Source: Aurelia coerulea
Taxonomy: Eukaryota > Cnidaria > Scyphozoa > Semaeostomeae > Ulmaridae
NCBI GenBank assembly: GCA_039566865.1
Contig: CM076943.1
Coordinates: 17,105,501-17,169,500 of the forward strand
Direction of reading: 5' to 3'
Length of the DNA: 64,000 nt
Part shown: positions 10,863-21,330 of the stretch, piece by piece
How positions within the stretch are numbered: position 1 is the first letter of the stretch
How the letters are laid out: each line of letters begins with the position of its first letter
Program-made: the position numbers and the translations under genes
The notes under the pieces: generated by a model
Told to the model about the DNA's origin: nothing
Database searches by the model: none
What the model saw: the letters and a program-made list of their open reading frames with translations, nothing else

Positions 10863-12895
10863 GATATAGACATATAGATAGGTACATAGGAATCAGGAAT
10901 GTTGTAACAATGGGCATTATTTTTGCACACAATCGAAACACTCAGCGAAGCATCTGAGATATTTATAGGCATTGTTAATTTATACAATCAAAACAATTCT
11001 GATATATTTGGGCCAACAATGAATTTTGGCGTAGTTGCCAATTGACATTTCCTCATTAAGGCTAATTAACTACTTGCTCCTGACAATAATGGAGCTGCCA
11101 GCTCATTACAAAGCAATCTTCAAAATTTGACCTCTTTGACCTGGCACACTGCCCTTACTGTTTGAAAAATCTTCAATATCAATAACTGTTAACAAGGGAA
11201 CCTACCAACCCATATAATACTATCAAGAAGTCAAAATAAAGTAAACAATTTGTCAATATTGGCGGCCATCCTTTAGTTTCACTCTGGGCAGTAGGAAGCA
11301 TCTTCAACTTGTAGGGGCACGGCATTTCAATAGCACTTTTTTCGTAAGAAGGGCACTTTAATATACATCAGATTTTTGACTGTAAAAATGTGATATATAG
11401 AAGAAAATAGTGTGAATGCTGCTAGATATCCGATTTCCTTCACAATGAACCAAAATGAGAAGTAAACATAACTAGATCACACAGTAAATAATACCAAAAT
11501 TAAACGACTCTCTGTCCGCATCTGTCTTCAAAAGGGGCACATTCTGAGACGAAAAGGGCACTTTTTGGTTTATTGATAAAACTTGAGGGCACGCGTTCCC
11601 AGTGCCCCCCCCCCCGGTTCCTACATCTCTGGACTCTCGCTTTATCTAATGTAGTAATTCTGATGCATATCAAGAAATCTAGTCTGCTTCATCAAGTGGG
11701 CTCGTTATTAGGCTACAGCCATTTCGATATAAACTAAATCGTGCATTGCAATTGCAAATGAATATTCTATTACTTTGAGGCAAGCTACGTGCATGATCTC
11801 ATTCTTCAAACATGGCTAATGGGAGCCTTTAATTATTTTTGAAGAATGAAAACATTATGGAGGGGCTTTTGCTCCAACCGGAAGGAATACACCTATATAT
11901 ATAGATATAGTACCAGGAATCAGGAATGTTGTAAGAATAGGCATTATTTATGAAGATAGTCGAAACAATCAGCGAAGCATTTAAGATATTCATAGGCATT
12001 GTTAATGTGTACAATGAAAACAATTCTGAGATCTTTCGGGCTAACAATCAGATTTGGCGTAGTTGCCAATTCACATTTCCTCGTTAAGGCTAATTACTTC
12101 TTGCTCCTAACATTAAACGAGCTGCCCACTCGTTGCAAGGCAATTTTCAAAATTTGACCTCTTTGACCTGGCACACTGCCCTTACTGTTTGAAATCTTCG
12201 ATATGGATAGCTATTGCCAAGGGAACCAACAAACCCATATATTACTATCAAGAAACAAGTGTGGCACTGTTATAGTGGCAGCTCTTGTCAGGATAAAGTG
12301 GACAATTTGCCAATACAATATTGTCGGCCATCCTTCAGTTTTTATCAGAGCAGTAGGAAGCATCTTAAACTTGGAGGGGCATGGCAATTTAAAGGAACTT
12401 TCTTCATAAGAAGGGCACTCATACATCAGATTTTTGAAGGGAAAAATGTGATATATAGAAGAAGATAGTACGAGTGCTGATAGATATCCGATTTCCTTCA
12501 CAATGATACAAAATGAGAAGTAAACATAACTACATCACGAAGTAAATGATAACATAATTAAACTACTTTCTGTCCGCATTGGTCTTTAAAAGGGGCACAT
12601 CCTGAGACAAAAAGGGCACCTTTTGGTTTGTTGCAAAATCTTGGGGGGCACGTTCCACGAGTGCCTTCGGTTCCCTATGTCTTTGGACTCTCGCTACATT
12701 TAATTTAATATTTCTGATGCATATCAAGAAATCTGGTCTGCTTCATCAAGTGGGCTCGTTTTTAGGCTACAGCCATTTCGATATGAACTAAATTGTGCAT
12801 TGCAATTGCAAATAGATATTCTACTACTTTGAGGCAAGATGGGAACATGACCTCATTCTTCAAACATGGCTAATGGGGGCCTTTAATTATGTACG

Positions 12896-13622
12896 AATTA
12901 AAACGAGTACATATAGGAGTGAGGTGGTGTAACGCACTAACTAACTCACTCACTCACTCACTCGCGAACCAAGAACGCATTCCGCGAACCAGCTAACAAT
13001 GCCAAGAATGCCATCAGTTGCCAACTGCTGTATTGTTGTTGCGCCTCCGCACCATCAGATCACTGCATTTGCTGAGACTTTTTTGGCAGAGCACCAGGAA
13101 AAGAAACCATTTGCACTAATTATTTTCGATGTCATGTGATCAAAGAAAGTTCTAGAAGGAATGTTGTGACGCAGTCGATCCATGTCCAATTCGACCACAA
13201 ATGAGCCCATTAACCATATTGCATGTTGCTCTCTTTACAAAAGTGTTGGCAGATTTTCAATTGAACAATTTTGGATACTGGAAGTAAATATCTTCATTGG
13301 TACCCGGACTCCTGCTTCGAAGCCAAATCCCACAATGGCTACATTGCTTTTGTGTGCCACCGCAGAAGAGGTCGCCGCGTTCGACGTCGAAGATACTTGC
13401 AGGCTGAGTTCGGTTAGTTCACTATCGTACACATTCCAAAATTCTAGAAAATATCTATAAAAATATTGTAGATTCAGATTTTTCTAGAATAGCAAAAAGG
13501 TCTATGATCGCAAATGCTCGCAGATGCAGACGCAGACACTTTGTGATCGCAGATGCTGTAACTGCTTTTGAAACTTGACACGGGACTGTTGACGTCAGGT
13601 CTCAATCAATAAGTTGATGGGG
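12896..13622. other. Unassigned region after the 1-kb array
   Basis: Contains an ACTC microsatellite (about 12936-12963) and a run of imperfect GATCGCAGATGC repeats (about 13505-13560). A 92-codon frame at 13182-13460 has no recognisable domain and no splice context. No gene was identified. Confidence 0.5.
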
Positions 13623-13635
13623 TAAATGAACGTCT

Positions 13636-13815
13636 AATTACCAAAAATAGCTAAGATGTTTAAAACACGACGTTTCGAGCATATACTATGAGGAGTATAT
13701 GCTCGAAACGTCGTGTTTTAAACATCTTAGCTATTTTTGGTACTTAAATCATTTATATATTATATTACTGTTCAACTACATAGTACCACACGCAACGAAC
13801 ATATTTTTATTCAAT
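13636..13815. mobile_element. PLE-derived palindrome with 13-bp target-site duplication
   Basis: Perfect 49-bp inverted arms (13639-13687 and 13694-13742) are separated by 6 bp. They contain the CTCGAAACGTCGTG motif of the PLE ends at 735 and 1337. The insertion is bounded by identical 13-bp copies of TAAATGAACGTCT at 13623-13635 and 13816-13828, so integration is clear. The perfect arms imply a recent event or ongoing correction. It has no coding content. Confidence 0.75.
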
Positions 13816-14194
13816 TAAATGAACGTCTGGTTTGAAATTTTACGTTCTTGGGGCAAATGTTACAGTTGACTCGAGTTGACTCTGTGCCGATATGCAAGCA
13901 TCAATCCACGGGAACATGTTTTCCTTTTACGTCGCACAAGGGATGCGAGGACCCCTTAAAAACTAGTTCTTGTGTGCTGAAGGACTGCCACCTCCAGTAG
14001 AAAATAGAAATATGAAACAAGAAAAGTATCGGAATTGCCGCAGCTTCGAAGAAGCTCATTCATTGCTCCCATCTGAAGGTCACTATGTGCTCTTTTCTGT
14101 CTGCAATGGTTATTTGGAAGCATTTACCCTGAGCTATTTTCAACTTTGTTCTCTACCAGCGTTCTTCGTACATGGCTAATGGGCCCCTTTAATT

Positions 14195-14655
14195 AGAAAA
14201 ATGAGCAACATCGTATGATGCAGCAGGTCATTTTATGTATTTTTAGCATTTTGCGCTACTTTTTAAAGTAATTCATAATCATCAGACAAAAATCGCTCTT
14301 TTTTCGTACAAAATGAATAAATGCTGACATCAGCAAAACTATTAGTGTTACGAAGCAAAATTTCAAAATAAGAATTACAAGGATATAATCCATTTATGTT
14401 TCAAATCTCACATCGATATATTCTATCGATTTGGAGATACAACGCGACAAAGTACATGTGGTTTTACACCCAAATTAGCAGCATTTGCTGACGTCAGCAC
14501 TTAATCACGTGATACAAATAAAAACAAATTACATCATCTTGTTTGCCTTATCAAATTTGTTACTTGTGCCAAGTTTCGAGTCTCTTCTGGTTCTGAGAAT
14601 ATAGAGGGGGGAGGCCTAGTCTCCCCAAAGTTTAAAGAAGCCTAGTCTGGATAGG
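14195..14655. mobile_element. MITE of the CCCTATCC-ended family, left end truncated
   Basis: The right end reads AAGCCTAGTCTGGATAGGG followed by TTAA. The interior shares GAAAAATGAGCAACATC and GTTACTTGTGCCAAGTTTC with copies at 14667-15311, 53577-53700 and 56484-56940. The left end abuts a leftover tail of the 1-kb repeat. No ORF. Confidence 0.6.
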
Positions 14656-14666
14656 GTTAATTAATA

Positions 14667-15313
14667 CTATCCAGACCAGACTGGAGTGCACCCCTGGTGA
14701 ATTTTTCCACATAACTCCTTATTAAGTATCTCCAGAATAGTCCAGTTTTTTGGTGGCTTTTAGTTTCTATCTACGAGACATCCTTCCATGTCAGTTTCAA
14801 AAATTTTGACATTGATTCAGGGGGACAACACATTATTCTAAATTGAGTTTTCCGCAAAATACCTTCCAAGTCATGCTTTGTGATCCACTGGTTCTGTTAC
14901 AGTGAAATAAACATTGCGTAACTTATCTTGGAAAGGGTTTCAGTTGACATGAAGTTTATTGAGGTCATCAATAATTGGTTATTGTGCATGCGTACTGAAG
15001 AGAAACCATATTAGGCTTCACTCTTCGAAAAATGAGCAGCATCATATGATGAAGCAATTATTTTTATTTATATTTGTTGCATGCTATATTTATATTTACG
15101 CCTATATCATTGCAACAAATTGTTATATGATTTTGCACCAATTTTAGCAACATTTGCTAATGTCAGCAGTACTAAACCACGTGATATAAACAAAAAAGTT
15201 ACGTCATCTTGTTTCCTTATCGTGTTTGTTATTGTTGCAAAGTTTCATGTATCTAGCATTTATGACTCTAAAAATAAAGTGCCCCCCTAGTCACCCCAAG
15301 ATTTCAAAAAGCC
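14667..15313. mobile_element. MITE of the CCCTATCC-ended family, second copy
   Basis: Starts ACTATCCAGACC and shares TAGTTTCTATCTACGAGACA, ATTGTGCATGCGTACTGA and ATGAGCAGCATCATATGATG with the fuller copy at 56484-56940. The right end is cut off by the TA-flanked MITE at 15316, which therefore inserted later. Confidence 0.65.
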
Positions 15314-15315
15314 TA

Positions 15316-15566
15316 CAATCCTGGACAAAACTTATGAGACGGCAGAACGATTGGACGTTTTCCCAAGCTCAAAGTGCCCCCTCCCCCTAATCAATGTTGT
15401 TGGTGGTTGGAACTCGCCAACTGTCACCAACGTGCATTCAGGAATCATTGTTGAACAACATTGAAACGGGGGGAGTGGTTTTGCAAATATATAATCCATC
15501 TTATTATAGAAAATACAATTCCACAATTAAAAGCGATAGAGTCTCAGAACCTTTTGTCCAGGATTG
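15316..15566. mobile_element. Tc1/mariner-type MITE, copy 1
   Basis: TIRs CAATCCTGGACAAAAC (left) and its reverse complement (right) are preceded by TA on the left; the right TA has mutated to TC. It belongs to the same family as 20638-20889. The interior is non-coding. Confidence 0.7.
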
Positions 15567-16104
15567 TCTCTATCGTGGATGCTTGTTATCTCATAGCAAA
15601 GCATGAATGTGTCATTGTAAGACAACATACTAAAAGACAAGGCTATGCCAGTTCGAGAAAGAATAGTTGAGAAAATTAATTAACCTACATACTTTTATTT
15701 TAAGCTGTTTATTTTATTCATTGCCAAATTGATGCATTTCAATTAATTGTCAGAAGGACATGATATCGGCACTGAGGAAAGTTTTGGAAGTTAACAGCGT
15801 CATGCCATGTCTGTTGTGGTAGAAAAGTCCCTCATTTATTCACATTTTGCAATTTTAGTCATGGGATGTATGTTTTGTTTGAATATGAATTTCTTGGCAC
15901 TCTCATGTTGCAATAGAAAACGGTTCATACGAGTCTTGACGCTTCTATAAGGAAACATTACGCCAGTGCCGTTTTCGTAGTGCCTATCAAGAAACGGGCC
16001 TTTCACGAAAAGAACATGCTTAATTGGTCTTCGTAGGCAAGGACTATCACAGATTCAGCCAAGAGAAGCTTTTTGAACGTTGTTTGAACCCTATCGACTA
16101 AAAT
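15567..16104. other. Unassigned intergenic stretch
   Basis: AT-rich, with short uninformative frames only. No repeat family or gene recognised. Confidence 0.4.
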
Positions 16105-16345
16105 TCAACGGGTCAGCAACGGGTCAGCAACGGGTCAGCAGCGGGTCAGCACTTGGAAATACAGCGAAACATATGGAATTCAACGGGCAAGTAGGGGTCA
16201 GCACCCTTTTTTATGAAATATATACGATACACTTTATAAAAGAGGGTGCTGACCCGTGCTGACCCATTTAATTCCATATTTTTGGCCAAAGTTCCAAGTG
16301 CGGACCCGTTGCTTACCCGTTTCTGACCCGTTGCTGACCCTTTGC
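16105..16345. repeat. Foldback built from AACGGGTCAGC units
   Basis: The left arm (16105-16217) begins with four tandem AACGGGTCAGC-like units and runs through TGGAATTCAACGGG and GGTCAGCACCC. The right arm (16243-16345) carries the reverse complement, with the spacer AAATATATACGATAC and its flanks between. The RNA would form a long hairpin. No TSD was found. Confidence 0.7.
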
Positions 16346-16900
16346 AAATGATCACTTATCACCCTCCCCCTAAATTCACATGTACATGCTCAGCAAGTAG
16401 GATTGAGCACTATGGGCCACTTCACATTTAGAGTTAGAGGCACTTACTTGCATAAACAATTTCGTATAAGGGAGTTACAAGGTGAGAAAAAAAACTACAA
16501 AATAATTTCGTGGAAGTTGTTGTTTACATCTGTATAATATGCCTAGCAGAGCCGGAAATTTTCTCGAGAACTTCCATCAGCCTGAAATTCCTGTTATTAT
16601 GATAATCAATTAACGGAACCAATTTGCGTACCTTCAGCAAAAAGACCCAAGTTAAGTAGCAATCTTTCAAATTTCTGATTGATTGTTCAAATTCAAAAAT
16701 TTCAAAATTTTAACTTCCTTTGTTAAATTCGAACGTCAACTCCGATCGATCGATAAATTTACTTTAACCCTAATCCATATGGGCTTTTTTCGAGCTACTA
16801 TTTATGGGGGCGTTGGGTGTCGTTACCCCCGTCCATCCTCTTAGCTTAGGTATCCTTATATCCCTTTTGTTTTGTTCGTCTAGGCCATTCGTTTGTAGTC
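16346..16900. other. Unassigned intergenic stretch
   Basis: No gene, repeat family or splice-site-bounded exon was recognised. Confidence 0.4.
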
Positions 16901-17760
16901 ATACTGTTCCAGACCAGTATGACCTTTTGGACCAATATGACCATGGAGTCATGTTGGTCCAGACCAATATGACCCCCCCGACCAGTATGACCACTGCTAG
17001 ACCAGTATTGCCCTTAGAAACCAGCCTCGCTCTCAATTTTTTTCAAAATGGCGACTGGATTGACTGGAGGAGCAACAAAATCATCTTCTGTGCTTGCGTG
17101 CCTCCAAATGTTGAGGATACATTATGTTATATTTCACTTGGAAAAGGGTCAAGAAACTTTTCAGCTTTGAATTTTCCCAATGCTCTTCTTCAGTAAATTA
17201 TCTCCTGGGCCATAGGAATTCAGTCATATTTGGGTGTGCGTTCCAAGAATTGTTGTTACGATCCAATCCCAGAATATTGGCGGGATATCGAGACCCAGTC
17301 CCAGAATATGTATATGAATGTGGTTTTCTAAAAGTTTTTTCGCTACAAAACAACAGGGAAATTGTTGTTTATCCCAAACCTTAGCGTTCCCAGAATTTTA
17401 GCAAAAGGTCTTTCCAGTCTTTGACAAGTGGTCTAGCCAGTTTTCAATGCTTTGCTGTTGGTGTTGTTTCTGTAAGTCCGCCATCCTGCTTCGTGATTTT
17501 TAGTTCATTTTGGCACCGAAATCAAGCACGCCCGAACACACGCTTTACCGCGTATTCATATTGCCGCGCATGCTCATATCAATTAGTTTCCAGGTGTTGT
17601 CATGTGCTCGATAGCCTCGTATTCGGCATATCTGATTGGACCAATATGACCCTCTGTGGACCAACTTGACCCAAATTTTGTTGAGGGCTATATTGGTCCG
17701 GACCAATATGACTCCAGGGTCATATTGGTCCAATAGGTCATGATGGTCTGGAACAATACT
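16901..17760. mobile_element. TIR element with GACCAATATGACC-rich ends
   Basis: The first 85 or so bases (ATACTGTTCCAGACC, then GGACCAATATGACC and GTCATGTTGGTCC) are repeated inverted at the right end (GGTCTGGAACAATACT). The termini are themselves rich in short direct and inverted GACCARTATGACC units. The interior (17040-17620) has no recognised domain. The target duplication is not clear. Confidence 0.6.
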
Positions 17761-17832
17761 AAATAGAAGTCACCAAATAAGAAATCTCCTTTGAGTATCT
17801 TTCGGTAACATTACTACAAACGAATAACCAAA

Positions 17833-17907
17833 ATGGAAGGAAAATCAATGACATTTAATGGAACAGGAGACGTTCATTCTTTCATTGCCAAAGTAGAGCT
17901 CTACCAG
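17833..17907 (+). pseudogene. Retrotransposon gag N-terminus (fragment)
   Basis: An ATG-initiated frame gives MEGKSMTFNGTGDVHSFIAK followed by VELY. The F.G.GDV..FI.K.E pattern is how many LTR-retrotransposon Gag N-termini begin. The frame is interrupted after 25 codons by an insertion starting CAGGGGCGCAC at about 17906. It is a short piece only, and nothing of pol is seen nearby. Confidence 0.4.
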
Positions 17908-18115
17908 GGGCGCACATTAGGGGGTGTGGGGGGTGTGAGACACACCCCCCCAGTAATTTCTGAGTAAAACGTATAAAATGTAACTTTAAAATTCAATCAG
18001 GGATTCATATGACGCCATATTCGGCATCACGTGACCCCAATTTTGCACCACGTGACCCTTTCTAAATCACGTGACTGAAAAAAGGCCATAAAAGGGGCAT
18101 ACCATTGTAAAAATA

Positions 18116-18167
18116 CTCACTCTTCTGACGATGAACATAGAGTCGAAACGCGTCAAGAATAGCCGAG
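18116..18167 (+). ncRNA. Hammerhead ribozyme-like motif
   Basis: CTGACGA (18125-18131), a weak stem II, GAAAC (18145-18149), then GC and GTC (18152-18154). Stem I pairs TCTT with AAGA and, after a loop, CTC (18116-18118) with GAG, the interrupted stem I of type I hammerheads. The core boxes are intact, but stem II (GA..TC) is poorly paired, so activity is doubtful. It is probably a PLE pseudo-LTR relic. Confidence 0.5.
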
Positions 18168-20637
18168 AGGATTAAAAGAAAAGAGTGAAGAACTCCAAGT
18201 CGTCTTTTTCTTGTGTTCATCTTAATATTTTATGATGATATATAAAAAAACAAAAAAAAACAATAGACAAAGAATATGCTTCACTAAAATAATTAGCTTC
18301 TAGTAAAATTTTTCCAAGGAGTGGTGTTTCTTATATTTTTAGCAATCATCAAACCAACAATAGAGCAGAGTTTCCAATAAGCAGTTTCTTACAAAAAATA
18401 CGCGCATATGACAAGTCATTGCTGTTTTTTTTTTGCTGTAGGGAGCCCAAAAGGAAAATCAGAATCATAAGGAACCAAACTGTTGAAAACGGTGCTCGAC
18501 TTCACATGTTTCATATTTTACTTCAAAGAAACATTAAGTAGAAGTTGATATGGGAAGCATTTTTGTTGGTTTTATTCGAGAAATGTTTACCTTGTATTTG
18601 GTCTCTGTATCAAGTCAGAGCCTGTCATTTCGAAGGTAACGCTCAAAGTTCAAAATCCTCTGTTACTTTGCCCTCGTTAACTGGTTTAGCGATTCCAAAG
18701 GAGCAGCAAGAAAAAAATCATAAATTCAGGTACACATGGGCCTCAATTTTCGTCTACCTGTGTCTCCCACTTAATGGGAACGAGATTTTCCAGATGGGCA
18801 TACATTTTTTGAATCATCTGGAAAAGATCTTGGACAAAAGGTAATAGCTTTCACTCACCAGCAACTCCCACTGTTTTGAATAGGCCGCAGCGATCATTTT
18901 CAGCAAATTTCCTACAATTTTCACCCTTTGAGTAAAACTGTGAGCATAAATCGAAAAAGTACACATGATTCTGGCATAATAAACTCTCTATAATTTCATT
19001 GGATGACTTTAAAACAACAACTCCTCTGCGATCGTGAGTGCTTTCGTCCTTTCGTTCGTTCGAGGACATGCCACTAGCCGGTAAATACAGCAAAGCTCCG
19101 GCTCCGAAAATGTTCCCGACAATATTATCGTTGAGACCAACCTTCGTATGTCAAACTTTCGGAGAAGATAAGCGGCATACAACAGTTGTTTGAGCATGCG
19201 CTGCGACTTTCAGGGATCTCAAAGTACAGCAGAAAACTTTACGTCATAGTGTACAGTGTACTTGATGTACAACATCACTTTTTGATTAGACTGATTACGA
19301 TGAGTCCCAGTAATCGCTATCCAAAACGAGACTATTACGCCAGACCGAGACCGCTCTTACTGGGACTCATAATATTACGGCAATATTTTTGGACTGACTT
19401 TTTTCACTTTTGAACGCCCTTGGGAACGAGGCTGCTATACACAGTCATGTACAAAGTATACAACCAAATACAACGCCATCAGAATCTCTGCAAATTCGAT
19501 TGACTGATGTTGACCAACGGAAACTCGAAGCTCAAAGCAGAGTTTCAAGGAGCTTGGCCGGGCAGAACAAAGTCTTATGAACAAGAATACCATGAAAACA
19601 GTTGGCGACAATATCAAATTTTATATGTAGGTACGATTTTGCTGCTTTCGCTAAGCATTAACTGATTTATTGTGAAGTTTTCAAATCAATGTGCTTCATT
19701 TGAAAACTACAAATGTTTGTGCTTTTCTGCCTAGGCCCTTATCGAAATGAGGCAGTCATAGTCATTTCAAAATAATGGCGTTTGATTATGAGTCGTAGTT
19801 AGGAGCGTCCGGCAGTATTTCAATAGCGATAACTACGACCATATCATCAGTCTACTTTTTGATATAAAAATTATTATCTTTGCGTGGAAAAAGTAACCGG
19901 CATTTTCAGTGTGAAGTTTAAAAAGTTTCTTGTCGCATTTGAGATAGAATCATAAGTCGCCCTTTCTTTGTTCGGCCATTTCATCAAACAACAATGCATC
20001 GCTGCGCAGTAATACCAAGGGAGCCGCAAATAGCAAATGTCCAATCCCTTTGAAGCACTTTTTCGTATGCTCATGCTGGAAGTTCTCGGAGCGCGTTTGG
20101 AGGACCAGACGACTTTTTGAAAGGGAAATCGATGGTTGTCGGTAAAGGAGCTCATGAACTTACTTACTTTTTTCGAATTTTGAAAACCGGACAAGTCGTT
20201 TACGAGAAAATTGTGTGTTTGTCAAATCTCAGTCTGAACCTCAGTCTGAGAAAAAGAAGAGATACCAACAACGAAAATTCAATATTGTGATTTTTTCAAA
20301 ATATATTTTTTCCTTTCCAAGACTCTTCGAAGTTACAAGACAAAGACATTTCATTCCTGTTCATTTCATTTTAAAATATGTCTGTTTTGCGTCCGTTTTC
20401 CTTCTAGTACCTTATCATTTCAAATATTCATACAGGTTACAAATCTCAAATAAATAAGTTTTTCAAACTGACCTGTTTAGAGTAAAGTGAAATTATAGGA
20501 AACACTAAACTAAACTAAACTAAGAAAAAGACAGTGACGTGTTAATTGGTCTTTACAAGAGTCTCGTCAGACCTTTTTTGTAAGAAATATCTGTCTCCGT
20601 ATGGAACCCGTATATGGTTAAACACATAAAACAACTA
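18168..20637. other. Unassigned region upstream of the ZP gene
   Basis: No exon with a recognisable domain was found, although the missing 5' exons of the ZP gene would be expected here or further left. A short inverted repeat, ATGAGTCCCAGTAA (about 19300) against its complement (about 19357), is the only structure noted. Frames at 18545-18844 and 20215-20457 lack support. Confidence 0.4.
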
Positions 20638-20889
20638 CAATCGCGGACAAAACTCATGAGACACGCTGCTTTTTCGAGGAAATTTTGAATTAGGATCCCC
20701 CCGGCCCCCATTGCAATGTTGGAGGCTGATGGAAATGTCATAGATGAGTTGACAAGTATGTGTTCTTGAAGCAACCAACATTGCAAAGGGGGGTGGGAGT
20801 CATCAGCAGTGCAAGGTAGTAGTTTACATGCAGGGCAGACCTCTTTTAACACAAAACTCAGCTGTCTCGTCGAGTTTTGTCCGCGATTG
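20638..20889. mobile_element. Tc1/mariner-type MITE, copy 2
   Basis: TIRs CAATCGCGGACAAAACT and its reverse complement lie at the two ends, with TA on both sides (20636-20637 and 20890-20891). 252 bp, non-coding, same family as 15316-15566. It lies about 200 bp upstream of the EGF exon. Confidence 0.8.
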
Positions 20890-21084
20890 TAGAAGCCATT
20901 CAAGAAAAGCAACAAATCTTGCTCACGGCATTAGCCAATTATCATATAACGTAGAAACAAAGGTCCTGCCTAGCGTATGAAAGAAGTTGTCATGTTCTAA
21001 AAGGAGCCTTGTCTTCATATCATCCCGCTCCCCCTTAGCAGTCAGATTTGCAACACCTTTCACCTTCTTATATCTTCTTCCTAG

Positions 21085-21330
21085 CGTGTCCACCAAACAG
21101 TACAGAAAGCAGCTGCCGTGCAAATACTGTTTGCCAGCAGCAAACTAATGCTAGCTCATACAATTGCTTATGTAAGAGTGGATTTAGTGGTGGTCTTAAC
21201 TGCACTGACATAAACGAATGCACAACTGGTCAACATCAATGCAGTGTCAATGCTGAGTGTACGAATACCAAGGGATCTTATACATGTCAATGTAAATTTG
21301 GTTATTTTGGAAATGGAACTACGTGTGATG
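21085..21330 (+). CDS. ZP gene exon: two EGF-like domains
   Basis: Acceptor CTTCTTCCTAG precedes 21085 and donor GTAATG follows 21330; the exon is symmetrical (phase 1-1), usual for EGF modules. The first domain runs from CPPNSTESSC through CQQQ and YNCLCKSGFSGGLNC. The second is DINECTTGQHQCSVNAEC, then GSYTCQCKFGYFGNGTTCD. Each has six cysteines. The second has the D-I-N-E and downstream aromatic pattern of a calcium-binding EGF. N-glycosylation sequons occur (NST, NAS, NCT, NGT). Reading on past the donor gives only intronic GC-rich repeat. Confidence 0.9.

Larger units (their letters stand above)
2870..12895 (+). repeat. Array of eight diverged direct repeats of about 1 kb
   Basis: The landmark CAGGAATGTTGTAAC recurs near 2898, 3951, 4921, 5941, 8184, 9271, 10894 and 11921. 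Each unit then runs through GGCATTGTTAATG, TTTGACCTCTTTGACCTGGC, AGGAAGCATCTTAAACTTGG, AAAAGGGGCACATCCTGAGA, GGGCTCGTTATTAGGCTACA and CTCCAACCGGAAGGAATACA, and ends in a TATA/GACATATA junction. Unit length is 970-1090 bp once insertions at 6417-7590 and 10385-10862 are removed. Copies differ by scattered substitutions and small indels, and unit 3 lacks part of the centre. Short ORFs recur but are not preserved in frame, so the array is non-coding. It has the look of a satellite or tandemly amplified transposon remnant. A stray unit tail also survives at about 14150-14194. Confidence 0.9.

Noticed and set aside
2773..12468. Recurring short ORFs such as those starting MYTLTMPIN and MPREPTNPYN
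   Set aside because: They recur because the 1-kb unit recurs. Frames are broken differently in each copy and there is no domain or purifying pattern.
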